DNA of 64,000 bases from Cliona cf. orientalis (Eukaryota; Porifera; Demospongiae; Clionaida; Clionaidae): positions 1 through 64,000 of the forward strand of contig OZ005697.1 of the NCBI GenBank assembly GCA_963930775.1, written 5' to 3'. Position numbers and translations under genes: made by a program. Positions 8,860 to 20,833 of this stretch are shown here, piece by piece; positions within the stretch are counted from its first letter, which is position 1; the number at the start of each line of letters is the position of its first letter. The notes under the pieces are model-generated. The model was not told the DNA's origin. It searched no databases and saw nothing but the letters and a program-made list of their open reading frames with translations.

Positions 8860-11215
8860 CAACCTCCTTGACATCGGTGGCACTTTATCCGTATCGGCTA
8901 GATAGTTTAATGAAAACCTTGAGACTCTCGATGTTTATTAGCCTTCTTTGTTGACCATTTCTTCACAAACAGTCATCATGTAGCAAGCTATATAGCTCCT
9001 AGGCTGCGTTCAAATTCAAAATTTAAACTTCCCTCCTGATCACGTGATACTAGCATTAACAATGATGTCATATTTTTCACACAAAATTAAATGGTTGGAA
9101 TGATTTAAATATAATTCAATTGCAGTTGGAATTTTTCACACATAAAAATGTTGAAGTACAGTTCAAATATTATTCATACATGCACTGAAAGAAGTACATG
9201 CAGTTCAAATATTATTCATATAGATCTATGCACTGAAAAGTTTCACATATTTTAGTGATGTACAATTCAAGTATCATTCATATATACCTCAATTATTGTT
9301 TGAATTCTTTTCATAATAATATTATGTTAAAGTATATTTCAAATATTATTCATATACAACAAATGAAAAGTTTCACATGAAATTAGTATAAATTTTGATA
9401 TTTTTCACACACATAATAATTTGCGAGATATGTTTCAAATATTTTTCCAACAATAAATAAAAAAATTCAAACGACTTGCAAGAGAAGCACCAGACATCTT
9501 ATAAATTCAAGCACCATTCAAACATCATTCTATTGTTCATATACATTTCAAATATTTATCCCACACGTTTCAAGCAAAGATAGTGTAGTAGTGTAAGAGA
9601 AGTTGACTTCAATTACAAACAACAATCATTAAGACTCAAGTAGCCGCTGTTTTAGATGTTATGTTGGTTGTAAGCTAACATAATAATATAAATATCATCT
9701 TATACTGATAATACATTGGGTCAAAAAGCAAAAAACCTACTGTACACTTAAAATGTGTAGCTATCATTCACTAAAAATAGTCCAAAGTAGCTTGATGTAC
9801 TGCTTTTGCACTCAGTAATGATTAGGCATTCACTACTGGATCATCACTGTAGCTACCACAATAGTTTCCTTGAGTTGGTCCCTTACATGTATGAGCAGTA
9901 CTGGTGTATTGTTTGTGAACTTCTGACACGGATGAATTATTGTACATCTCAAGGCAGCTGATGATTGTTGGAACAGGTTGATATCTACAATAATGCTATG
10001 ATTATCACAAACTTAATTTATTGTATCTTTACTATATATACCTGTGATTAATGTAGCCTGAGAAGCAGAGACAGAGACCTTGTGCCGTGATTCTGGTCAT
10101 GCTGCTGAACGGTAAATACAATTTCTGGATAGCGAACACCTTGATTTTTCATCTGTCAGCTGGAGCTGGCAGGCCCAGTATCACTGGTGGTTGAACCATT
10201 GGTAGAGAGGTAGATCATGTATAAACCTGTATACACATTAATAACACATGATGGTGTTTACATGTAGATACAGCAACTGGGGCATGTACAGCATGATTTA
10301 CCTAAAGAACCACGTTTTGTGATCTGATCTATGTTCAGAGGATAGATTTAGCCATACAGTTCTTTCTGAGAGTCATTTGGCATGTGCATGCAACAAAACA
10401 TCTCCAAATGGACTAAAAGACATACAGAATGTCCATGTTAGTGTTACTGGTAAGGTACAACTGTCCCACAAAGCTCACCTAAATTCAGCTCACTGTTTTG
10501 ACACCTCCATCAAGATTACAACAAAAAAACTTAATATACACTAAAAAGGAGCACACCATGCAACAGATCTCAACAAAAGCACTACATCTACACCCTTTTA
10601 GTTCATCTCCAGACCCGTACACAGGGGGGTTCGAGGGGGTTTGAACGAACCCCCCTTTTTTTGGCACCTAGCATAACACTAGAAACAATCTAGGTGTAAC
10701 TTACATGCTTCTTTACACAGCTAAGCAAAGCCGAGTATTGCTTTCACCGGATGTGCAATAGATTGTATAGCCAGTGTTAATGTTATAGTAGCTAGCAGCA
10801 TCAGCCTATCTGGAATTGTAAATCACTGTCAGAATGCCTCAGAATTGCCCTCAAAGAGTCTAAATTTCCAATATCTTCTGGAGGAACATGCCCCCAGACC
10901 CACCCGCCTAGGTGGGCTGTGGGCTAATGCCCACATCATACCTATCTGAGCCACGCCCCCATGTAACCCCCCTTTGAGAAAGGCTGCGTACGGGCCTGAT
11001 CTCCATTGCCTACAGGTAGAGATTTTGTCCCACAAAGATTTTATCTGATGCCCTATGATGCCAAGACCTGACTTTAGGTATGAAAACTGTGTACCCGCAG
11101 CTTGACCACGGAACATAGGCTTGGAGAGTCACTTACAGATACAAATAAACTAAAATAATGTTGTATCTTACCTTAGGAGAGCTTCCAACGACCTCAAGAG
11201 CTCATCTGCCTCACC
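8860..11215. other. Gene-poor subtelomeric stretch with AT-rich repeats
   Basis: No supported gene. 9050-9580 is AT-rich and repeatedly contains TTCAAATATTATTCATA and AAAAGTTTCACAT at irregular intervals, probably a decayed tandem array. Near 10623-10655 a G-rich/C-rich hairpin (GGGGGGTTCG with CGAACCCCCC) marks another degenerate element. The frame 11116-10829 on the minus strand overlaps sequence resembling the CCCCCAG-rich element at 24.2 kb, so it is treated as element-derived. Confidence 0.4.
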
Positions 11216-11219
11216 AGCT

Positions 11220-11330
11220 CGTGTGAAAAACAATAACGCGGACTGCCCGCGCGAAGAAGTATTGTACATATGACGCTCACGTGACCGTTTCCAATCCCGG
11301 CGAGGGTCATATATAATCCATGTACAATCA
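11220..11330. repeat. GC-rich dispersed repeat, inverted copy
   Basis: Reverse complement of the 6320-6397 repeat: it carries CGCGGACTGCCCGCG, CCGTTTCCAATCCCGG and TATATAATCCATG in the order expected for an inverted copy. The two copies lie about 4.9 kb apart. Confidence 0.6.
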
Positions 11331-11372
11331 TAATAATATTATTATGCATACGCGATCATTACTTCTTCGAGC

Positions 11373-11600
11373 ATCACCGATCGCGGACGACGCCGAGTCC
11401 AATATTGGCCAACATCATCCAATCTCGTTCCTATAAGTCCAAACTCAAGTTTGTGAATCCTGAAGCAGACTGGTTTGAGTCGCGAGTCGGCGCACATACC
11501 GACCGCGCAATCGAGCATAACCGATCGCGGGCCACGCGGAGTCCAATACTGGCCATCTCGTTCCCATAAGTCCAAACTCAGTTTGTGAATCTTGAGGCGG
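11373..11600. repeat. Tandem duplication, about 140-bp period
   Basis: The block ACCGATCGCGGACGACGCCG through AAACTCAAGTTTGTGAATCC (about 11375-11471) recurs at about 11520-11600 with small deletions. The intervening TGGTTTGAGTCGCGAGTC matches the 6262 repeat. Confidence 0.65.
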
Positions 11601-11659
11601 ACTCGGGCTCAAACTACATTGCTGAGCGCACGATCCAATACGCGATTATTAGTGTGATT

Positions 11660-11760
11660 ATTGCATGCGCACGCACGCACGCACACATTTGAAATTACAA
11701 TGGCATACAATACTATAAATTGAAATTACAATGGCATACAATACTCTATAAACATTTAAT
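11660..11760. repeat. Short duplication and GCAC microsatellite
   Basis: GCAC repeats near 11669-11684 precede a direct duplication of about 30 bp containing GAAATTACAATGGCATACAA (near 11690 and 11722). Confidence 0.6.
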
Positions 11761-11971
11761 AAAACATGAAGATCAAATATGAATAATGAATGAAGAAGAG
11801 AGAAATCACAAGATATGAATAAGATAACAACCATAATAATGAATAAAAAGATGAGTGTGGTCACTACACTTAGTGACTATACAACTATGTCTCACCTATG
11901 TATCACTCCTTGTGCAGATTCTTGCCTGGAACAACCCTGCATGACATACTAGAGCAAAATATTGAAATGCT

Positions 11972-14900
11972 AATCAAGGGTGTACTGAACCAGGGGCATA
12001 GACCCCAACGTACACCCTTGCTATATGCTCACATGTATGTATCAAGCTATATGCACGTGCAGGCAAACGCCAATCAAGGGTGTACTGAACCAGGGGCAGA
12101 GCCCCCAACGTACACCCTTGCTATATGCTCACATGTATGTATCAAGCTATATGCACGTGCAGGCAAACGCCAATCAAGGGTGTACTGAACCAGGGGCAGA
12201 GCCCCCAACGTACACCCTTGCTATATGCTCACATGAATCAAGCTATATGCACGTGCAGGCAAACGCTAATCAAGGGTGTACTGAACCAGGGGTAGAGCCC
12301 CCAACGTACACCCTTGCTATATGCTCACATGTATGTATCAAGCTATATGCACGTGCAGGCAAACGCCAATCAAGGGTGTACTGAACCAGGGGCAGAGCCC
12401 CCAACGTACACCCTTGCTATATGCTCACATGAATCAAGCTATATGCACGTGCAGGCAAACGCTAATCAAGGGTGTACTGAACCAGGGGTAGAGCTCCCAA
12501 CGTACACCCTTGCTATATGCTCACATGTATCAAGCTATATGTACGTGCAGGCAAACGCTAATCAAGGGTGTACTGAACCAGGGGCAGAGCCCCCAATGTA
12601 CACCCTTGCTATATGCTCACATGTATGTATCAAGCTATATGCACGTGCAGGCAAACGCCAATCAAGGGTGTACTGAACCAGGGGCAGAGCCCCCAACGTA
12701 CACCCTTGCTATATGCTCACATGAATCGAGCTATATGCACGTGCAGGCAAACGCTAATCAAGGGTGTACTGAAACAGGGGCAGAGCCCCCAACGTACACC
12801 CTTGCTATATGCTCACATGTATGTATCAAGCTATATGCACGTGCAGGCAAACGCCAATCAAGGGTGTACTGAACCAGGGGTAGAGCCCCCAACGTACACC
12901 CTTGCTATATGCTCACATGTATGTATCAAGCTATATGCACGTGCAGGCAAACGCCAATCAAGGGTGTACTGAACCAGGGGCAGAGCCCCCAACGTACACC
13001 CTTGCTATATGCTCACATGAATCGAGCTATATGCACGTGCAGGCAAACGCTAATCAAGGGTGTACTGAAACAGGGGCAGAGCCCCCAACGTACACCCTTG
13101 CTATATGCTCACATGTATGTATCAAGCTATATGCACGTGCAGGCAAACGCCAATCAAGGGTGTACTGAACCAGGGGTAGAGCCCCCAACGTACACCCTTG
13201 CTATATGCTCACATGTATGTATCAAGCTATATGCACGTGCAGGCAAACGCCAATCAAGGGTGTACTGAACCAGGGGCAGAGCCCCCAACGTACACCCTTG
13301 CTATATGCTCACATGAATCGAGCTATATGCACGTGCAGGCAAACGTTAATCAAGGGTGTACTGAACCAGAGGCAGAGCCCCCAACGTACACCCTTGCTAT
13401 ATGCTCACATGTATGTATCAAGCTATATGCACGTGCAGGCAAACGCCAATCAAGGGTGTACTGAACCAGGGGCAGAGCCCCCAACGTACACCCTTGCTAT
13501 ATGCTCACATGTATGTATCAAGCTATATGCACGTGCAGGCAAACGCCAATCAAGGGTGTACTGAACCAGGGGCAGAGCCCCCAACGTACACCCTTGCTAT
13601 ATTATGCTCACATGAATCGAGCTATATGCACGTGCAGGCAAACGCTAATCAAGGGTGTACTGAACCAGGGGCAGAGCCCCCAACGTACACCCTTGCTATA
13701 TGCTCACATGTATGTATCAAGCTATATGCACGTGCAGGCAAACGCCAATCAAGGGTGTACTGAACCAGGGGCAGAGCCCCCAACGTACACCCTTGCTATA
13801 TGCTCACATGAATCAAGCTATATGCACGTGCAGGCAAACGCTAATCAAGGGTGTACTGAACCAGGGGCAGAGCCCCCAACGTACACCCTTGCTATATGCT
13901 TACATGTATGTATCAAGCTATATGCACGTGCAGGCAAACGCCAATCAAGGGTGTACTGAACCAGGGGCAGAGCCCCCAACGTACACCCTTGCTATATGCT
14001 CACATGAATCAAGCTATATGCACGTGCAGGCAAACGCTAATCAAGGGTGTACTGAACCAGGGGCAGAGCCCCCAACGTACACCCTTGCTATATGCTCACA
14101 TGAATCAAGCTATATGCACGTGCAGGCAAACGCTAATCAAGGGTGTACTGAACCAGGGGCAGAGCCCCCAACGTACACCCTTGCTATATGCTCACATGAA
14201 TCGAGCTATATGCACGTGCAGGCAAACGCTAATCAAGGGTGTACTGAACCAGGGGCAGAGCCCCCAACGTACACCCTTGCTATATGCTCACATGTATGTA
14301 TCAAGCTATATGCACGTGCAGGCAAACGCCAATCAAGGGTGTACTGAACCAGGGGCAGAGCCCCCAACGTACACCCTTGCTATATGTTCACATGAATCAA
14401 GCTATATGCACGTGCAGGCAAACGCTAATCAAGGGTGTACTGAACCAGGGGCAGAGCCCCCAACGTACACCCTTGCTATATGCTCACTTGAATCAAGCTA
14501 TATGCACGTGCAGGCAAACGCTAATCAAGGGTGTACTGAACCAGGGGCAGAGCCCCCAACGTACACCCTTGCTATATGCTCACATGTATGTATCAAGCTA
14601 TATGCACGTGCAGGCAAACGCTAATCAAGGGTGTACTGAACCAGGGGTAGAGCCCCCAACGTACACCCTTGCTATATGCTCACATGTATCAAGCTATATG
14701 TACGTGCAGGCAAACGCTAATCAAGGGTGTACTGAACCAGGGGCAGAGCCCCCAACGTACACCCTTGCTATATGCTCACATGCATGTATCAAGCTATATG
14801 CACGTGCAGGCAAACGCTAATCAAGGGTGTACTGAACCAGGGGTAGAGCCCCCAACGTACACCCTTGCTATATGCTCACATGCATGTATCAAGCTATATG

Positions 14901-15267
14901 CACGTGCAGGCAAACGCTAATCAAAGGTGTACTGAACCAGGGGCAGAGCCCCCAACGTACACCCTTGCTATATGCTCACATGCATGTATCAAGCTATATG
15001 CACGTGCAGGCAAACGCTAATCAAGGGTGTACTGAACCAGGGGTAGAGCCCCCAACGTACACCCTTGCTATATGCTCACATGTATGTATCAAGCTATATA
15101 CACGTGCAGGCAAACGCTAATCAAAGGTGTACTGAACCAGGGGCAGAGCCCCCAACGTACAACCTTGCTATATGCTCACATGAATCAAGCTATATGCACG
15201 TGCAGGCAAACGCTAATCAAGGGTGTACTGAACCAGGGGCAGAGCCCCCAACGTACACCCTTGACTA
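11972..15267. repeat. 34-unit satellite of 100-bp and 96-bp monomers
   Basis: Units start with AATCAAGGGTGTACTGAACC at 11972, 12072, 12172, 12268 and so on to 15215. Monomers are 100 bp or 96 bp, the short form lacking 4 bp (ATGAATCA in place of ATGTATGTATCA). Each carries an internal perfect stem CAAGGGTGTAC / GTACACCCTTG with a second inner G-rich/C-rich stem, and the palindrome TGCACGTGCA. Identity between monomers is very high and variants such as TAGAGC versus CAGAGC recur in blocks, indicating recent amplification. Long frames in this stretch are shadows of the 96-bp, three-divisible units. Confidence 0.95.
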
Positions 15268-18200
15268 TATGGCCACCTGTAACAGAAGAAAACAAAAAAT
15301 TAATATAAATTACTGCACATGCACACATACACAATGTCATGCAGTGCCACCTACATTGTGTGTTGAATCATCACAGCCACTACATCAGATTTTGTAACAT
15401 CCAGCACTGCATAAAAACAGAATAAACGCTTTTAACACAAAATTTAGGCAGCTATAGCTATCTATGACCACACTTCTAACATGTGTATATGCTACAAAAA
15501 TTAGAAAATGAAAAGAGGGTGACATTACAAATCAATAAGAAAAATTAAAATTCTTCTCTTCTTGGATCTTGCTACTCTCTCCAGCCACAGCTCACTTTCT
15601 CTGCCCAGTGACACAAGTGAAGATATTCCAAAAATTATTCTCTCTCTTGCCTCAGAGTATATAGGAAGATATGAAGCGTTGCTACCTACAATTGCATGCA
15701 TGGTTGAAATAGCATTCTGATTAATTTTGGTCCCATAGGGCTTTATTAATCACCACATTTCAGTCAGTGGATACATGTACATCAGTCACGAACATTATTT
15801 ACATTTGGAAGATCAGTACATAGCATAGCTGTGTGCATGACCATAATATCAGTGCTAGGCTAGATGCATGCATGTAGGCCACAACATTATTATGGCCTTC
15901 ATGCATCTATATAGCACTGAGTACAAATTGTTGATTGGTATGCAACATCACTTAATAATTATGTTAATACACAATTACCACATTCTTCATGCACGCACTG
16001 AGAATTATTATTTGACTTTAATCGTGATTTACTGATCAAAATGCCACGCACTTCTGCTATACACTGTAAAGCTGACCAAGGCAATGGCAATACTCATATC
16101 ACCCAGGATGTGGTTAGGGCAATATTATGAGTATTGCCTGGCCGCTCTTGCGCCGTGAGCTTTGCCATAGTAATTATGCCCAGTGAGCAATGTCTACACA
16201 TCTGCAATACTATAGTAATGCATCACGTAGTGACGTCATCCGACCACAACCATAGCAACTACAGCAGCTCCCTAGCGACCATAATATGACGTCATACTGT
16301 TTGAATGTATGGCTATGTAGCTGGCAGCGCTTTTGTATGCTGGTTTATGTAGCTTAATAATTATGATAACTTCTCCCCTTACGGTGATAAAATTAATGTG
16401 AGGATTCATCCCCACAGAGTAAATTTGAAGGTACTGTACTTGCTCTAATTATCTGAACACCCAAAAATAATTACTAATATCGTCGTTCGGTTAATTCAGC
16501 CAATGGCTCGTTAGAGTGTACAAAAATGGAGAAAGCACTAGCGATAATGAAACAGCAGTCAATGTCCAACTATAGTTTATTGTCTTCAGCTCAGGTCTAG
16601 TGTCGCCGCTGTGCTCACTATAACTAAGTCCATGTTATCTTTCCGCTCATAGATGCTGTCCAAAATGTGGTAGCCATACTCTGCAATGAACGTAAGAGTT
16701 GTCTTGAGCTCCTATCATGCTGTGTACCGCGTGGTCATTCAGTTGATTAGAATGGGTGAGAAAACTTGAAAGTTTGGATATTCAATGAATTACAAAGGAA
16801 ATTAAACTTATTATTCAGGCTATTAGAATGTTCATTCAATGAATTACAAAGGAAATTAAACTTATTATTCAGGCTATTAGGAATGTTCAAATAATTAGAG
16901 CGAGTATGGTAATTTATGAGACTCAACCAAAACCGCATAATCCTACAATAATTGTTCTACTGCATACATAAGGACACATCCACCCTCTTAGTACTCAATG
17001 TATAAAATATATTATGATACAATTGGCTGTCTTTATTAGCCTTATCCCAAGGATTTTCAATGTTACCCACAGACTCAAACACTGGGAGATAAAATTAATG
17101 TCAGATGCATGCTTTGCTAGCTACTATCTATGAAGCTTTCAGACACTAGTCTATAAAAGTATATATCACCAATAAGATTTCTAACAGAAAGATGAGAAAC
17201 TGTGGAGTTCAGTAGTCTATATATAAAAGCATGGTTTGTCACCACCGCAGTATATTATGTACAATCATTTAAGGTACATGTACCTTCGACGTTTCGCTCT
17301 GGAGTGGTAGTGTACAGCATGCTACTACACTTGAAGGCACATATAATATGAAAACAGCCGATTTTCAGCATTCAAGCAGCCCGCATTAATCAATGGCATT
17401 ATGTGACACTTCTCGTGTGATCCAAGGTCCTCCCATTTTGTGTGTAACAATGAAAAGGTGACAGGGTCTGGGGACGAGGCTAGCCAGAGTCACTTTTAGC
17501 TATTACTTAATAATCACCCTCACCTTCCCATAGATTTATCATCGTCTGGTCACAGCATCTACATCACCAATTGCATTTAAAATCGACCTGCAAACGAACA
17601 AAAACTCAAAAGAAAATTGTAATACTCAGTCTAATAAATGCTTCTCTAATGATAAGGTACATTTAGCATAATAATATTATTGATAGAGTAGCTACATACA
17701 GGGCCAGGTGCTTTCATAAATATATACCCCCCCCCCCCAAGGCTTTTCTAATGATGGTAGAGCGTTTGGCATCTAGCTACACCAAGATCATAATATAAAC
17801 GCTAACTTGATGCTCGTGGCAGGGCTCTTTGCGTGTGATCGCGGATGTATCTACAGCCCCATGTGACTTACATTGTAAGTTTCAAACTCTTCGTTCCATA
17901 ACATTAGGTGTAGGTCGATCACTCTGCCGTTATTATTATTCTAGTAGTACCACCAGCTCCAAGTCCATCTCTTAGGTCCTAGACATTTTACATAGAATTT
18001 CTTCGCGAGCGCGCGCAGATCATTGCTATACATGCGCGCATACGCTAATTATTATTGTCAATGCGCAATGCCTATGAGCGCTATTAAAATTACTTTGCGT
18101 ACATACTAGAGCCTCATTCCCAGTCCACGGCCACCCCGAGCCCAGTGTTGTAATACCTGTACTCGCGTATCGGATTCCAGTTACATGTATGGATTGGTGA

Positions 18201-18395
18201 CCTACAGTTGTCCTCCTTCCAATTCCTACAGCACGCCCGAATAATAATAATTAGCGCATGCGCGGGCGAGCCACTCCTCTACAGAATTCCCCACGCCCCA
18301 CTGAGCTGTGATGCTATTCTAGACTGAGAAAGAGAAAGCTGGGAGGTTTACTATATGTTTTCACTCTTGCCGATTAATCCCACAACTTATTGACC
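15268..18395. other. Gene-poor stretch between satellite and IRAK-like remnant
   Basis: No supported gene in 3.1 kb. Visible structure: a 13-bp inverted repeat GGCAATACTCATA / TATGAGTATTGCC near 16087-16138, a 54-bp tandem duplication at 16780-16887, a palindrome AAGGTACATGTACCTT near 17272, and a run of 13-14 C near 17729. Confidence 0.4.
16780..16887. repeat. 54-bp tandem duplication
   Basis: Two near-identical copies of a block beginning ATTCAATGAATTACAAAGGA start at 16780 and 16834. Confidence 0.85.
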
Positions 18396-18970
18396 ATGAG
18401 CTGGAGGCGAAAGGAAGGAGGTACGTACGTAGCCAGCAACTTTGAAGTATTTTGTATGTGTAGAGCCATAGATCTATGGTAGAGCTACTCCCTTTCGCTG
18501 GTGAATGTTCGATGCTGCACGACTTTCATAATTAATTCAGTGTGATCTTTCATCTACAGCTCCGTATTTACTTGATCTTCCTATGCCTGTATTCACCGGT
18601 CTGTGTGTGTCTCTGGACAGTGGTGCTATTCACAATTGGAAGGCACTGGTTCACCATCTCCACGATTACATGATGACAGACATATGCGCCAGCTCAGCAT
18701 TATTGAGCAGAGGGTAAGCTTTGTCGTTATTATTTTGATCAGCTAGTTGTGCATGGTGCTACTTTTAAAACTACATACGTGATTGTTGAAGCCATGTGTA
18801 CACAAGTGTGCTAATGTACAGTATATGCCCAAAGTACTGCCTTGGGCGATTTGGACTTTCATGTAGATCATGAAACCTCACTTTTCGTTTACGAGGTTTA
18901 TAATAATATTATAATAATTATTGTAATTTAGAGATTCTGCAGAGCCCTGAGGTAGTGTAATAATATGGTA

Positions 18971-19376
18971 CAGTATGGCGGGTAATTTTCGTGGTTGACT
19001 TGGCAGTCACGAACCCACCCACGAAATTAATGCCTACTGTGATATGGTACGTACTATGTGAGTCCATGATAATGGGTCTGGCCACAAACATCGTGGCAAC
19101 ACGGCCAACACTTTCCAGTGTTATCAAGCAACAGTAGCCACTGTCATCCAGCTGATAGCATCTTCGAGACTAATATTCTTCTATCTCATGCCTTTTGTCC
19201 AAGTATCTGTAGGTATGGCTTAGTAACAAAGAAGATCAGAGAGTGTGTATAGATTACATCATTGCTTATGCAGCAGTGCCACGCCCCTAGACTGGTTGCT
19301 GTCACGAAATTTAAAACCACGAAAATTAATTTTGAGGGCCTTTTCGGACTTTCCACGAAAATTACCCACCATACCC
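18971..19376. mobile_element. MITE with TA target duplication
   Basis: Diverged terminal inverted repeats CAGTATGGCGGGTAATTTTC and, reverse complemented from the right, GGGTATGGTGGGTAATTTTC, flanked by TA at 18969-18970 and 19377-19378. Tc1/mariner-type non-autonomous element; it lies in the IRAK-like remnant. Confidence 0.7.
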
Positions 19377-19428
19377 TAGCTGACTGCATTATACTCTGAA
19401 TCCAAGATTATGTTCACAGTGTTATTTG

Positions 19429-19463
<35 letters not shown>

Positions 19464-19775
19464 CTGACCTACAATACACTTGTGAGGTAGTGTGGTTTGT
19501 ATTCATGGGGGGGGGGGGGGTGTGGTCCTGTCAACCACCTCCTCAGTATGGCTGCTGCCACTTCACTGCAGTGTCTGCTTTTGTTTTACAGTGCTTTTCT
19601 ATACCCTTGCAGAGTCAAGTGCTGAGTACTGCAACCACTAGTTGTAGCTGGGTGCAACTAGTGGGGCTTCCATTTTGTCAACAGAACACCCCCGCGCGTA
19701 ATTTTTACCACAGAGTGCAGGTGCGCAATTTTTTTTTGAATTTTGACCGTGCAGTGGAGCAAACCAGAGTGCAAG

Positions 19776-20774
19776 ATGTCTATAGAGAGTGCGCGATCTA
19801 AGGCCTATTCTAGCGATTTGAGGTGGCGCATGGTTTATCAACGATGTGTGTTGGGGCTTTCCTACGCGAAAGTGGCACAGCAGCTAAATGTTGACCCTAC
19901 AACAGTGAGTAGGACAGTGCAATTGTTTGAGGAAACAGGAACTGTTTGCAGTATCCAAGGATATCATGAGAATACATGCAAGAAGTTAAGTACAGTGGAT
20001 GAATTTACCATCATGGAGGCTATTGTAGACAACCCTTCCATGTATCTCCATGAACTGCAACATCTTGTACTTCAAACAACTGGCACTGTAATATCTGTAT
20101 CAGCTATTTGTAAATTCCTGCAAAAACAGAAATTTTCCCGAAAGAGGCTAACCTACAGAGCACTCCAGAGGAGTGAGGAGCTTAGGGCACAGTACATGTC
20201 TGAAATATCACTGTATGAACCACAGACACTGGTTTTTGTAGACGAAACCGGCTCAGACAAGCGTTGTGCACTTCGCCGATATGGATATGCTCTGAAGGGA
20301 ATGCAAGCTGTTTCAGATAGATTACTTATTAAAGGAAAACGATACTCAACAATAGCTGGTATGAGCATGGATGGAATGCTAGATGTTCATATTACGACAG
20401 AAAGTGTGGATGGGGACATGTTTTGTGATTATGTTGAACGGTGCCTCCTCCCCTACTTAATGCCCTTTAATTGTACCAATCCAAGAAGTGTAGTAGTCAT
20501 GGACAATGCTAGTATCCATCATGTGGACAAAGTTGTGGCCCTCATTGAAGAAGTTGGAGCTATAGTTATCTATCTCCCACCATACTCCCCCGACATCATG
20601 CCAATTGAGGAGTGTTTTTCAAAAGTTAAAGCCTATCTAAGAGCTAATGATCCACTCATTCAAGTTCTTGAGGGTTCAGAAATTGAGGATGCTATACTTT
20701 CAGCTTTTGCTAGTGTTACACCAAGTGACTGTTATGGATGGGTCAAAGATTGTGGATACATACACAGAGACTAA
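19776..20774 (+). CDS. IS630/Tc1-mariner-type DDE transposase, intact
   Basis: 332 residues from the ATG at 19776 (AAGATGT context); an in-frame ATG at 19743 would add 11 residues. Residues about 10-60 form a helix-turn-helix (YAKVAQQLNVDPTTVSRTV), and 75-125 a second winged-helix-like part. The catalytic core follows: FVDETG (Asp156), VVMDNASIHH (Asp243) and YSPDIMPIEE (Glu278), giving DD34E spacing. No stop or frameshift, single exon. It catalyses cut-and-paste DNA transposition in the nucleus. It sits head-on, 59 bp from the stop of the SHOCT-like gene, within an intron of the IRAK-like remnant. Terminal inverted repeats could not be settled: TGCAGGTGC at 19716-19724 recurs inverted at 22305-22313 but 9 bp may be chance. 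Confidence 0.88.
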   Translation: MSIESARSKAYSSDLRWRMVYQRCVLGLSYAKVAQQLNVDPTTVSRTVQLFEETGTVCSIQGYHENTCKKLSTVDEFTIMEAIVDNPSMYLHELQHLVLQTTGTVISVSAICKFLQKQKFSRKRLTYRALQRSEELRAQYMSEISLYEPQTLVFVDETGSDKRCALRRYGYALKGMQAVSDRLLIKGKRYSTIAGMSMDGMLDVHITTESVDGDMFCDYVERCLLPYLMPFNCTNPRSVVVMDNASIHHVDKVVALIEEVGAIVIYLPPYSPDIMPIEECFSKVKAYLRANDPLIQVLEGSEIEDAILSAFASVTPSDCYGWVKDCGYIHRD

Positions 20775-20833
20775 ACATTTTAATATCATTATTATTTGTG
20801 TGTTACTGTCGAGTTTAGATAGCATTTTCCATT

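Noticed and set aside
10829..11116. 95-codon minus-strand frame
   Set aside because: Overlaps element-like CCCCCAG-rich sequence and shows no domain; alternative start codons only.
11972..15267. CRISPR-like array
   Set aside because: The whole 96-100-bp unit is conserved with no unique spacers, and the context is eukaryotic.
11898..15397. A ladder of plus-strand frames up to 242 codons
   Set aside because: All are shadows of the 96/100-bp satellite, changing frame at each 100-bp monomer.
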